The notes under the pieces: model-generated | What the model saw: the letters and a program-made list of their open reading frames with translations, nothing else | Databases searched by the model: none | What the model was told of the DNA's origin: nothing | Source of the DNA: Artemisia argyi | Lineage: Eukaryota > Streptophyta > Magnoliopsida > Asterales > Asteraceae | Assembly: GCA_030686995.1 (NCBI GenBank) | Contig: JARVZY010002386.1 | Span: 1 to 64,000, forward strand | Reading direction: 5' to 3' | Length of the DNA stretch: 64,000 nucleotides | Program-made: the position numbers and the translations under genes | Shown here: piece by piece, positions 43,011 through 52,936 of the stretch | How the letters are laid out: each line of letters begins with the position of its first letter | Position numbering within the stretch: position 1 is the stretch's first letter

Positions 43011-43096
43011 GCCCAAGTCTAATTTTGGAAAGTGAAATTTGAAAGTCTAAAAAGTGACTAGTCAAAAAGTCAACGATCTATTTTGGTAATTATCCC
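42857..43096. repeat. Right terminal inverted repeat of the Mutator-like element
   Basis: The reverse complement aligns with 22314-22560; the first 16 bases are identical. See the left repeat for shared blocks. Confidence 0.8.
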
Positions 43097-43105
43097 ATAT
43101 TAAAA
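43097..43105. repeat. Right target-site duplication of the Mutator-like element
   Basis: ATATTAAAA, one mismatch to the left copy at 22305-22313; the last eight bases are identical. Confidence 0.75.
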
Positions 43106-43835
43106 TTGTTTCTTTTTTTCTTTTTTACTTTTTACATCTTCATCTTCAAACATCACCACAAACCACCGTCTTTTTTCATTAATCTTCTAAAAATCACAAA
43201 AAACTCAAAATTCTATTCATACCGAAAGTGTTGGTTCCCCTTTCCGAAATAATTATAAATGTAGTATCTTCGACAACATCCAATGTTTTCATCTTGTTTA
43301 TTTATATCTTAACCGGTCTGAATTTTAAGGTCGTTAGACCGAACCAAACTTTTCAACTGCAGTTCGATTTGCTTGCTTTAGACTAATCATTAATCGAAGA
43401 TTGTTGATTAAAGTAATTTTTTCTTAAACAAAAACATTGAAAGAGCATGCATAGGTGAGGATTGAACTATTAATGGTTTGTTAACCTAAAATTAATACCG
43501 ATATTGTGAAACAATTTTAGAAGATGCAAGACATTGCAACTTGTTGACAAAACCAGTAGCCATTAATTTGCAATAAAAAAAAATCTATTTTCATTTCTGT
43601 AGTGATTTAACATCCATATATTATATATATTTGCAATAATGTAATCAATTGTTATGACGATTCTGCTAGAAACTTACAAAGTAAATAAGTATATGCGAAA
43701 TCAGTTTTGTTTGGTTCAAGTATACCAAAAGTACAGAGAACCGAAGATATTGGCTTGTAAACTTTCAAACTTGCACGAGACCACTTTGCTATGAAAACTA
43801 AACATTTACTTTGACTAGTTTCTATCTTTTGGGAG
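43106..43835. other. Intergenic DNA right of the Mutator-like element
   Basis: A/T-rich; I see no gene or repeat in it. Confidence 0.4.
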
Positions 43836-44355
43836 TAAATTGCAATTTTGGTCCATGTGGTTTAGTCAAATTGCATGTTTGGTCCTTATCCTTTTGAAAG
43901 TGCAGTGGTAGTCCTCATTTTGAACTTTGGATTGCAAATTCAGTCCTTAACGTTGCGTTCTTAAGAAAGGAAAAAAATGAAGAAAGTGAAAGAAATAGGA
44001 AGTAAAGTCACTTTCACCTAAAAAATGGGGTGAAAGTTTTATAGCTAAAATCTTAACACTTTCACTTACTTTCACTTACTTTACTTCCAAAGAAAAACTG
44101 GAGAACCCAACTTTTATCACTTTCACTTTCCTTTCTCCCTTTTACTCAACTTGAGAATACAGTGTAAGTCAATGTGAAATGACCAAATTACCCTTGTCTT
44201 CTTCCTTTCCTCTTAGGGTACTTGGTCATTTTACATCGACTAAGGACTGAATTTGCAATCCAAAGTTCAAAATGGGGACTACTGCTATACTTTTGAAATG
44301 ATAGGGACCAAAACATGCAATTTGGCTAAACCACAAGACCCAAAAATGCAATTTA
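43836..44355. mobile_element. Foldback or MITE-like element (520 bp)
   Basis: The first about 115 bases and the reverse complement of the last about 115 bases match well, with TAAATTGCA at both outer ends and long shared blocks such as TTTGAACTTTGGATTGCAAA and CAAATTGCATG. The interior is a run of CTTTCACTTA-like sequence. No ORF and no clear target duplication. Confidence 0.65.
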
Positions 44356-44560
44356 ATCATCTTTTGGTTTACAAAGATTGTGCTTTAAGTTTACAATAGC
44401 CTTTAAGTCACGATATATGATTACTTAATGTCACAGGAATAGTGAATTTGTTAAGATGCTTTATAGTGACATAGTACTAATAGATTATATTTTTTCCTAT
44501 GTTGTACTCATTGGGTATCTTCTTCTATTGATAACTACTTATAAACATCAGGGAAATTTT

Positions 44561-44695
44561 TTGAAACGCAACAAGATTCCTATCATCAAGGTTCGATGGA
44601 ACTCAAAGCGAGAATCTGAATTTACCTGGGAACGAGAGGACCAGATGAAACTTAAGTACCCACACCTTTTTGAGGATAGACGTACCCAAGAGTAG
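44561..44695 (+). pseudogene. pol: Chromodomain end of a chromovirus integrase
   Basis: The last 45 codons of a short ORF read IPIIKVRWNSKRESEF then TWEREDQMKLKYPHLFED. This is the C-terminal chromodomain typical of Ty3/gypsy chromoviruses of Tekay/Del type. The rest of pol is absent. It is followed 31-45 bp downstream by a purine-rich tract and an LTR start, as in intact elements, so this is the truncated 3' end of such an element. Confidence 0.8.
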
Positions 44696-44725
44696 AACTA
44701 CCTAAATTTCGGGACACAATTCTCT

Positions 44726-44739
44726 TAACGGGGATAGAC
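44726..44739 (+). promoter_or_regulatory. Chromovirus polypurine tract
   Basis: AACGGGGATAGAC lies directly before TATAACAACCC, the likely LTR start (normally TGTAACAACCC in this group). Confidence 0.6.
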
Positions 44740-46322
44740 TATAACAACCCACATTTTTTTAGGTCCTTACTCAACCTCAAACTCAAAACTATTCACTTTT
44801 GATATTTAAAATTTTGACTTTTATGTGTAACCGTTAAGTCAAATCGCGTAAACCGAAAAACAATTTTAAACGTAAACCGGCATCAAATAAAGTTTTTTCT
44901 ACCTTAGATATGTACTATATAGCTTTTCAAGCATGTTTTATATGTCTATGCATTTTATTTCACAAATTTCGCATAAAATGTTTACCTTTCGTGTTTTTGT
45001 TATTTGTATGCATGAAATAACTACGTCACATTTATTACACCATATGATACATACATACACACATCTATTTATCGAATTTGAAATAACCCCCCCCCCCCCC
45101 CCCCCCCATAATTCATAACCGGCCACCCTAATGTGGTTAGGCAAAACACGCTCTTTTCAATCTTGAAAACCCATGTTTCTACTTTCATCATACACATGCT
45201 TGGTTTAACTTACAAAAGATATCCTTCTCATTTCCTATGCCCTTTAGCCGATTTCTATTGATTGGTGCAAAAGCAGTCAACTAAAGTCAACCACGGATGT
45301 GGTCAATATAGTCAAACTCCTTAGGCTCAATGCTCCGTGGAAGTATAGGGTTTCCTCGGGTCGTTATGTCCCGACGAGGTGTGATGGTAATCAAAACGGG
45401 TTTGTGATCGGGTGAATTTGGACAGAAAGGGGCTGTGAATGATTACACTACGAGATGAGGAATGAAAATAACTTAGAAACACTATATTAACATTTACTGA
45501 TGATCAGATATACTAAAAACGTGAGATAAGTCTAAAACGCGTTCGTTTGATTTAAATTTACGTTAGCGTACGAAATAAAACGCGAGTTTTTGTGAAATAA
45601 AATACCTACGAATATGAAAATTACATTTTTAGAATCCTAATGATAAAAGAAAATTTTTAGAAAATTAAAATTAATTTTTACACTATTTAATTAATTACTA
45701 TTTAATAACTAATTAATAATATTTAAATTACACGAATTATGAAATTAAGCTAGAAAAATGAAAATTTAATTCTAAAAATTCTAAAATAATATAAAAGTAA
45801 TTTTAAAACTAAAAATATATTTTTCTTACTTTTTTCTCTATTTATTATTAATTAATTACTATTTGTTAATTACTTTAAACTAATTAAAATTAAGAAAAAT
45901 AGAAAATGAATAGTGAAAATTATGAAAAATTTCCTAAAATTATTTTATGATATATAAAACCTAGGAAAAATATAAAAAAGTACTGTTGTTAAATAAAAAT
46001 TAATAAACCTATTTAATTAACTAATATTACTTAATTATTATTAAACTATTATTAATTATAATTAATACTAATTGAAAGGATAAAAATATGAAAAAATTCC
46101 TACAATTACTTTAACATAAAAGAAATCTAAGAAAATTATAAAAATGAAAAAGTGCATATTAATAAGCTAAAAGAAAATTTAAAAAATAAATCCTATTAAA
46201 TAGGAGCTATCACTAATATTATATTTTTGATTTTTTCTTTCACCAAACTATTTGAACACTGAAAATAAAAGACTTTTGCAAAAACAAACTTTCTAGAATT
46301 TAAAAATGAGCTATGTGCAAAC
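44740..46322 (+). repeat. Probable chromovirus 3' LTR, end not resolved
   Basis: The sequence after the polypurine tract begins TATAACAACCC and is A/T-rich. It contains a tract of 21 C (45087-45107) and a very A/T-rich stretch (about 45600-46200). No gene is supported. The right boundary cannot be set because the second LTR is absent; it must lie at or before 46322. Confidence 0.45.
45087..45107 (+). repeat. Homopolymer of 21 C
   Basis: Twenty-one consecutive C. Length in the real genome is uncertain because such tracts are hard to sequence. Confidence 0.8.
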
Positions 46323-49246
46323 TGATGAGCTCAGCAGTGAGCTTTTTTGAGTCTAAATTGATTTGAAAAACTGTTTAAAAAGCTACATAATGAGAACTTA
46401 GAGGTAAAACAAGATTCTAACAAGTTAAGTGCAATGGACACAAGCTAAATCATACAAAAGAAACTCATTAAAAGCTGTAAACAGCAGATAAGCAATTCCA
46501 AAACTAACTGCACACAAACCAGGCCCTAGTGGCAATTGCAGGCCTAGAATAAGCTTGTCTGATAAGCTTGTGAGCCCAAATGGAGGGTGGAATCAACAAG
46601 TCCACTCAGTAGGCTTCCCAAAAAGCCTACAAGCTCAGAAGAAGCCAGTGAGTGGAGCAACTTATAGCCCTGAGAAGATGGTGCCAAACACTGATTAGAT
46701 TCAGTGTGCACAGGTCAAATGGCAATGTGCCAAATGAGCTCAAGAGTGCAAATCACAGGTAGATACAAATAGATACTGACTCAGGGAACCATAATCAACA
46801 ATTAATGGAAATCAACAAGCCAAAATCAGAGATCAACAAAGATTATACAAACTAAACCCTTGGTGCAGAACTGAGTCAGAATGAAAAAAAGTGGTGCAGG
46901 GCAGAGTTGGCAACAAAGGATGCTAATTCAAGCTCAAACAAAGATATCACAAGCTAAACACAATCATAAAACAACAAGCTAACCATAAATCCAAACACAT
47001 AGAAGCTAGCAAGAAGCAGTATTAAGATCAAAACATGCTCAGACCTTGAATTAACAAAAATTAAAAGTAGCAGAAGCAGCAGTAAAATGACAGCAAATAT
47101 AAGTGAACTAGCAAGCAATTCAATCCCAAACACTTATGGACCTAGCAAGTCATCCTAGCAGGCAACCTGAATCACTAAGAATCAAGCCGTAAGCTCTAGG
47201 GATGAGTTAGATAGGGATGTGAGAAAAGTGGGTCAAGACTGCAAAGGTTGGGTGCAGGGTACAAGTTGGGTCAAACAAGCTACTTTAAGACCAAATAAGC
47301 TGACAGAAAAAATTACAGAAAATAAAATAAAAATAGTAGCTTGTAAACAAGCTGGGGGATAAGCTCTAAACTAATTTCTAGACCTAAATACCTAGTGAGT
47401 AATAAATAAAAAATAGTGGAGTGAAAGGGTATGGGACTGCTGTGCAGGGCTGCACATGGGTAGGTTTTGATTGATTTTGACCCACTTTAGGTCAACTACC
47501 AATACCACAAAGTTGAACAATCCAATATGCACTGAGTGAAACTAAATTGAGCATTTAAAAGGCTTAAACTATTTTTCCTAACTCTAACTAATGAAACAGT
47601 GATAGTGAAGTAATTTGCCAAATCTTAGGTTCTAATGATAACTGCTACCATTAACTGTTATACTACACATTAAGCTATTACACACTGACTTAGGGAAAAC
47701 AAATGGACAGGGCAAAGCTTTAACTTACACACACAAGCCTGTACAAAACAGTCCTTAACCAAGGATTGCCTAGAATTATGCACTAGAAGTGATCTTTTTA
47801 AAACCAGAACTTAAAAGGAGATGCTTGCACAAACTGTAATCAACCTAAGGTAGCATAAGCAAATAGGAAGCAAACATTAACAACAAGTAAACTAAAAGTT
47901 TGCAATTCAATATTACTGATAAACAATTTTGACAACCAAAATGAAATAACACTAGAAATTTCCTTAAACTGAATTTTTAAGAGTACACAAGTGAAATTGA
48001 AACTGAAAAACAATACAGATTACACTAATTATTAAAACTAAATCACACTTAAATCTATTTAAACAACTAAAATCTACTACAACTACTGCCTGGTCTCTCC
48101 ACTTTCTTCTTCCTTTTATATTGACCTTTTTAGGGTTTCTTCACTTCTTTGGCTTCTTCCCATGCCTCATTTAGGCCATTGGATGGCTCCAATTAATCCT
48201 GACCCTGGAAATTGCAATTGGCAGGAAAATGGTTTTATAACCATTTGGCAGATAGTTCATTGGCAGGGGGTGGGTTTTGTTGTTTAATGGAGGAAAGCAA
48301 GTGTAGGGTGGAGGTGGAGTGTAGGGGGTGATGATGGTGTTGGAGTGGTAGCAGGCTTTGGAGCAGGGGGAGGGTTCACGGGTGTGTGTTTGGGGGTGAG
48401 GTGGAGTCAAACCAGGGTTTGACTTTGGGGATAATAAAAAACGGGGTGTAAAGGTTTTTGGGCTAGGGGGAAATGGGCTGAGGAGGTATAAGGGTTTGGT
48501 GGGCTGGATTGGGTGATGGGGTGTTGTGTTTATTATTTTTGGGGTTGGTTTTGTTTTGGGTTAGTATAACTTAGGATCCGTTTGGTATTTAGTGTAAAAT
48601 TCACAAGGACCAAAAATGTAATTCACTGAAAGTTTAGGGGTCTGGTTTGTAACTTTTTCCAAGATAATTGAAGGACCAGACTTGCCATATCTCAATAACC
48701 AAAGGACCAAAAATGTTATTTTCCAATTTAAAAATTCCAAGGGTATTTTCTGCCAATTTGGAAAGTTAAGGGACCAGAATTGTAATTTCCAAAACTTTTT
48801 ACCCAAGGACTGTTTGTGACTTCCCAAGGTCCAAAATTGACTTTTTATCCAAAAGTTATTTCCTGGGGACCAAAACTGACACTTTTGAAACTTGAAGGAC
48901 TAAATTTGTCAGTTTGCCAAAGTAGAGGGGCCAAATGTGTAATTTTCTCAAACTTTTCACCAAAAGTCTTATTTTGACAACTTTTGAATTCCAAAGGACT
49001 TGGGTTGACTTTTCTTTCATTTTAAACCTTCAGGGACTAGTTTTGTCAATTTATGAAACTTGAGGGACTGAAACTGCCAATTATGCAAACTTTGTTCGTT
49101 TTTCATTTGTTTTTAAACATTTTGCATCTAAAACATATAAAACACACTTTCGGGATAATTTCTGTATTTTGATGCATTTCTGAGTGTTTTTGGATGTTTT
49201 GGCAATTCAGATACGATAAAAATGATGAGTATTTACACACTCATCA
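46323..49246 (-). repeat. Candidate Athila-type LTR (about 2.9 kb)
   Basis: In plus reading it starts TGATGAGCTC and ends ACACTCATCA, giving a 7-bp inverted terminal repeat (TGATGAG/CTCATCA), and it is followed by the minus-strand purine tract at 49247. No gene is supported inside. The part 48590-49090 is made of degenerate GGACCAAAA-type repeats. The left boundary rests only on the terminal motif. Confidence 0.5.
48590..49090. repeat. Degenerate 45-55-bp repeats with GGACCAAAAnTG
   Basis: About ten imperfect units, each with a core like AGGGACCAAAATTGTCAATTT (GGACCAAAAATGTAATTC, GGACCAGAATTGTAATTTCC, GGACCAAAACTGACAC and others). They lie in the candidate Athila LTR. Confidence 0.65.
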
Positions 49247-49262
49247 ATCCCCCACACTAAAC
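49247..49262 (-). promoter_or_regulatory. Athila-type polypurine tract
   Basis: Minus-strand TTTAGTGTGGGGGATT runs directly into TGATGAGTG, the start of the LTR. A second copy of the GTGTGGGGGA/TAAGTGTGGGGG type occurs near 49818 and 49964. Confidence 0.6.
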
Positions 49263-49309
49263 TATTGCTAGTCCCTAGCAATCTTTTGAGAAAAATTAAT
49301 GGATTTGAA

Positions 49310-49720
49310 ACTCTTTACCAAAAGCCATCACTTCTGGAGTAGCCAGATGTATCGATTCAAGTAAGAACTATGGTCCACCTGATAACCATGTGATTTTGAG
49401 CAAACCACCAACTGTCAACGGATTTGATTTGTCTTTACCAAAAGCCGTTTGCTTCTGGACTAGCCAACTCTTGATGGAATAGTCAACATCTTGGTGAGCT
49501 GATTACCAATTATGGTTTTTCCACTGCCTTTACCACAAGCCATAATCTTGCGGGCTAGCCAACTCATTCACTTTTTTGGATATGGCGAGTTGATATACCA
49601 TACAATTTTGGGCAAATTGCAGGCCATCAACGGATTTGATATATCTTTACCAAGAGCCGTTTGCTCCTGGATTAGCCAATCCTTTTGTCGTTTAGACATG
49701 GCGGACTGATAACCACAAAA
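49310..49720. repeat. Four tandem units of about 100 bp
   Basis: Each unit has a core like TCTTTACCAAAAGCCGTTTG and then CTTCTGGACTAGCCAA, followed by a variable part ending in GAGTTGATAACCA-like sequence. Unit cores lie near 49312, 49432, 49530 and 49645. Two further units lie at 62850-63056 in copia-2. Confidence 0.75.
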
Positions 49721-50040
49721 AATTTTGAACTCAAGTGAAAATTTTTTAAAATTTTTGCCAAAAACGGGGGTACTATAAGGTAAAATGTGATAAAATTCGC
49801 CAGAATAGCGAAATACCCCCACACTTAGAATGAATATTGTCCTCAATATTCAAAGTCCCAGCTATTATGCCGACTCTTTGAACGTAAAAGGGCAACATTA
49901 CAAGCTAAATGTGGAAAACACCATTTTTTCACTTTATTTGTAACCATAGTAGGGGTAATTCCCCCACACTTAGGGTGAAAACCCTATAAGCATGCTACTG
50001 TTTTTGTTTACCGAGTCGCTAGCTTGACTCGGCCCCGAAT
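49721..50040. other. Untranslated region between repeats and acidic ORF
   Basis: No gene; two CCCCCACACTTAG words (minus-strand purine tracts) lie near 49815 and 49962. Confidence 0.5.
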
Positions 50041-51306
50041 TCATTGGTTCTTGGGGAAACATGATGTGGAAGAAGGAATCTCCATCGGACTTTCATTCAA
50101 GATGTTTGGACAAACATTTGAAGCACGTGAAAGTTCCACACCGACGAGATAAGTACCCGGCTCTAGATAATGGTAAATGAAAATGCTGGGATCAAAGATG
50201 GTATCCTCATTCCCGAAGGAGTGAAGAACAAGAGAAGTCACCCTGTAGGTGAAGAAAAGGAAGAAAACCATGATGAAAATCATGATAAGATTTTCTTCCT
50301 CGAGAGCAGGCTCATTAGCCTGAATTTGGATTTCAAGGGTTAAGCTCAAAAACATCCCGGGAGGGTGGGTGGGAATTTGCAAATTCTCATGATTGAGTGC
50401 ATCTCCCCCCGGGCTATCAAACTCCGGAGGAGTCATGATATGATGAGTGAGTTCACCGGAGAACTCCTCATAAAGAGAATTATTCACAAGATGAGAATCT
50501 GCGAATTCATGTTCCGGAATAGACTCATCACAATCCTCATTCTGAATATCAAAGAGTGGATTATCAGAAATCAAAGTGAATTCAGATTCGAATTCAAATA
50601 GAGGATTAGTGAGAGTAGTATTGAATGTTTCAGGAACAAAATGATTATCATTCTCTATTGGACTGTTAGGATAAGAACTGAGTGACGGATCATGATATAG
50701 GAGACTTTCAATTTCTCCTAGATCGGCTTCGAAATCGAGGAGACCATCATCACTTTCCGACGAAAGTGGATTGATGTGAGTAAGTTCATCGGCGAACTCC
50801 TCAAGAAGAGGTTCAGCATCAGACTGTGGGAGTGATGCCTCAATATACTCAATGTCTCCATGAGAAGTACAATCATCATTAAAATCTGAGAAACTCTCAA
50901 AATGATCGTTTGAACACTCAAGAGGGGAAGGTAAATCACACACATGGTCAAAAGTTCCCTGTGACTCTCTCGGGATTGGGACAAGGTTCTCAACACTAGA
51001 CTTTATGAATTCGTCCGATTCCTTTTTAGGAACAGTGTCAAGATGCTCGTCCCCCATGCTCAGAGAGTGAATGGGAACCTCGGGCGTGATAACAACAGAC
51101 TGAGGGAGTTTAGAAGTACTAGCAGTTATGGAATCTTCAAGTTCCATTTGATCAACGGCTAGTGACTTTGTCACATTATTTTCTCCCTGATTTTCAATGG
51201 AAGGAATTACAACTGATGAATCTGATGAATCTTTTTGAATAATAACAATGTTATCTTCATCATCATCACTGTCATCATCGTCATCATATATAATGGATCT
51301 AAACAC
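50041..51306 (-). CDS. Acidic ORF of Athila-type element
   Basis: An intact frame of about 421 codons; the first ATG of the frame is near the Asp-rich start (DDDDDSDDDED). The product is strongly acidic with repeats of the kind NPLFEFESEFTLISDNPLF and two EEFADELTH/EEFSGELTH blocks. Near the C-terminus is a hydrophobic segment (LIMIFIMVFFLFFTYRV) that looks like one membrane span, followed by NEDTIFDPSIF and a conserved end (NVCPNILNESPMEI). I recognise this C-terminus from Athila-related predicted proteins in Anthemideae. Athila elements carry an env-like ORF after pol, and a membrane-anchored ORF here fits that position. Function is unknown. The copia-2 LTR begins only 10 bases upstream of the ORF start. 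Confidence 0.6.
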   Translation of the reverse strand: MFRSIIYDDDDDSDDDEDNIVIIQKDSSDSSVVIPSIENQGENNVTKSLAVDQMELEDSITASTSKLPQSVVITPEVPIHSLSMGDEHLDTVPKKESDEFIKSSVENLVPIPRESQGTFDHVCDLPSPLECSNDHFESFSDFNDDCTSHGDIEYIEASLPQSDAEPLLEEFADELTHINPLSSESDDGLLDFEADLGEIESLLYHDPSLSSYPNSPIENDNHFVPETFNTTLTNPLFEFESEFTLISDNPLFDIQNEDCDESIPEHEFADSHLVNNSLYEEFSGELTHHIMTPPEFDSPGGDALNHENLQIPTHPPGMFLSLTLEIQIQANEPALEEENLIMIFIMVFFLFFTYRVTSLVLHSFGNEDTIFDPSIFIYHYLEPGTYLVGVELSRASNVCPNILNESPMEIPSSTSCFPKNQ

Positions 51307-51316
51307 CTTGAACTTG

Positions 51317-51353
51317 TGTTAGATTGATACTTTGAGTTATATCACTAAGTATG
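51317..51353 (-). repeat. copia-2 3' LTR, outer fragment
   Basis: Thirty-seven bases beginning TGTTAGATTGATAC. They end in GTATG, the duplicated target of the inserted element. Confidence 0.6.
51349..51353. repeat. Target-site duplication GTATG (left)
   Basis: GTATG; identical to 59050-59054 on the other side of the inserted element. Confidence 0.85.
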
Positions 51354-52765
51354 TGAGGAGGCGAAAAATGAACCACTTTTAGGGGGTCATTTAAGCCCGA
51401 AATTGAATTTATTTGATCAAATATTGCCCTAAATCGTTCCTTTTGTGATTTTAGGTACTTTGGGAGTGAAATCTGGAAAAGGAAGCAATTCGGACGTGTT
51501 TGGAGCATAAAAGTGAAGAAAACGCCAAAGTCTTAATTTTCCAAGCTGAGAACAGTAGGTGACGGCGTCAAGAGTACCATCCTGACGGCGTCAAGAGTAA
51601 ATTTCGTGACGACCCAGTACAGAAATGAAGGCGTCACAAGGAAGAGCATCAAGAGTTAAATACGTGACGACCTGGAAAACCATAACACATGACGGCGTCA
51701 GATATAGATCAAGGCAGTCCGAGAAGTATTTTGGCGGCGAGATGACGGCGTCACCTATTTGGTCTTGATGCCGTCAGCCTCAGTTTTATATATATAGTTT
51801 TCTAATTTTCATTCATAAAAAGGGGAGAAGTTTGGAGAAACCCTAAGGCTGAACCTATTACAAATTTTACAGGTTTTTCAAGGATTTTCAGCCCTTGAAC
51901 CCTTTCATGTGTAATTGAGATAAGTGTTCTTCTAATTCAATCAATATGTCTATGTGTTGGTTGTCTATATCTTGTGCTTGTCTTAATTCCACCATGATAG
52001 GCTAGATCTATCTTGTGTTTGATTAGATCTAATGAAACCTAGATGTTGATTATGTGTTGATTACTTGTTTATGGTTGTATTGGATGAATGATTTCGATGT
52101 TAGGCTTAAGAAAACTGGCAGATCTCCAAATGGTAACATGCTTGAACGTCTTAGGAAACATGAACTGACGTGCACTAGGTTTTATTGGTTGTATGTAATG
52201 CATGAGTAAATTCTAATGATCCCATGTTAGGAGCTTCTTAGCCGGCTCGACATAGGAGTGAAGTAGGCACTCATAGGATTGGGGAATTAAGTGCGCCACC
52301 CCATGAATGGTATTAAGGAATACAATCCGTCATCCACGCAACTATAACAAGTAATTAACGTGTAAAAGATATCTAGGGAGTAGTGAAATCTAAGTAAACA
52401 CAATTTCTCCACTTATTGCTCACAACCTTAGTTTAATTTAGTTTATTTTCATTTCTAGTATTTTATTTTGATTGCATCTTTAGTATTGGGTTAGTTGACT
52501 AGCAACTAATTCCGCCCAAATCCTTCAAACCCGAGATTTTTACTTGCTTTCTAAAAAATATAAAAATACAAAAATAATCATCCATCATCTCTAGAACGAG
52601 TATTTAGGTTTTCTAATCCTAGCGACACTATTCCTAGCTGAACGATCAATCCCCCGATACTTGTCACTATACTATACTACAACGATCAGGTACACTGCCT
52701 GGTGGGGGTTGTAAGCTTCTCGAGATCCCTCGAGAGGTAAAGCCTGGTGCAATCCCTACGCATCA
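51354..52765 (+). repeat. 5' LTR of the Gag-only element
   Basis: Begins TGAGGAGGCG and ends CTACGCATCA. It contains a cluster of TGACGGCGTCA words between about 51550 and 51780, and a candidate TATA box (TATATATAG, near 51790) followed by a leader-like segment. Confidence 0.95.
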
Positions 52766-52771
52766 AGTTTT

Positions 52772-52791
52772 TGGCGCCGCAGCCCGGGGAA
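52772..52791 (+). promoter_or_regulatory. Primer-binding site of the Gag-only element
   Basis: TGGCGCCGCAGCCCGGGGAA begins six bases after the LTR end. The first eight bases match the tRNA-Asp type PBS used by Athila elements; the rest is close but not identical. Confidence 0.7.
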
Positions 52792-52936
52792 TAGTTATTG
52801 TCTAGGTTAGAATCTCTTTTTATTAGGTCTACTTGCTAGATTCCTTTCTAGTAAGATTTTATTTTTATTTTTAGGTTTTCTTTAGTCTATCTTATTTCTT
52901 TGTGTTTTTGTTCGTAACTTTTCACCACCCGACATC

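Larger units (their letters stand above)
22314..43096. mobile_element. 20.8-kb Mutator-like element with eight genes
   Basis: Both ends start with GGGATAATTACCAAAA reading inward, and similarity continues for about 240 bp. The flanks TTATTAAAA (22305-22313) and ATATTAAAA (43097-43105) match at eight of nine bases, which fits the 9-bp duplication of Mutator elements. A MURA-type transposase gene lies inside (30924-33564). Two DUF1985-Ulp1 genes lie inside too; Mutator-like elements with a Ulp1-type protease gene are known in plants (Kaonashi type, described in Arabidopsis). This one is much larger than typical and carries further genes: a PB1-like gene, a possible B3-like gene, a GRF zinc-finger gene and two small ORFs. 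Several genes are broken, so the copy may be immobile, but the ends and target duplication are still readable. Confidence 0.85.
46323..51316 (-). mobile_element. 3' end of an Athila-type element, interrupted by copia-2
   Basis: On the minus strand: an acidic ORF (50041-51306), an untranslated region with about 100-bp repeats, a purine tract GTGTGGGGGA and a candidate LTR (46323-49246). The ORF resembles the additional ORF of Athila elements in Anthemideae. The 5' part is cut at 51317 by the LTR of copia-2; it may continue beyond the right edge. Confidence 0.6.

Noticed and set aside
22314..43096. CACTA or Helitron identity for the large DNA element
   Set aside because: The ends do not begin CACTA, the flanking duplication is nine rather than three bases, and no helicase or RC/Rep motif is seen; the transposase is MURA-type.
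44933..45144. ORFs ending in poly-Pro or starting from poly-Gly
   Set aside because: Artefact of the C homopolymer.
48171..48410. Pro/Thr-rich minus-strand ORF in the candidate Athila LTR
   Set aside because: Composition follows the G/T-rich stretch of DNA; no motif, no promoter and an unlikely place.
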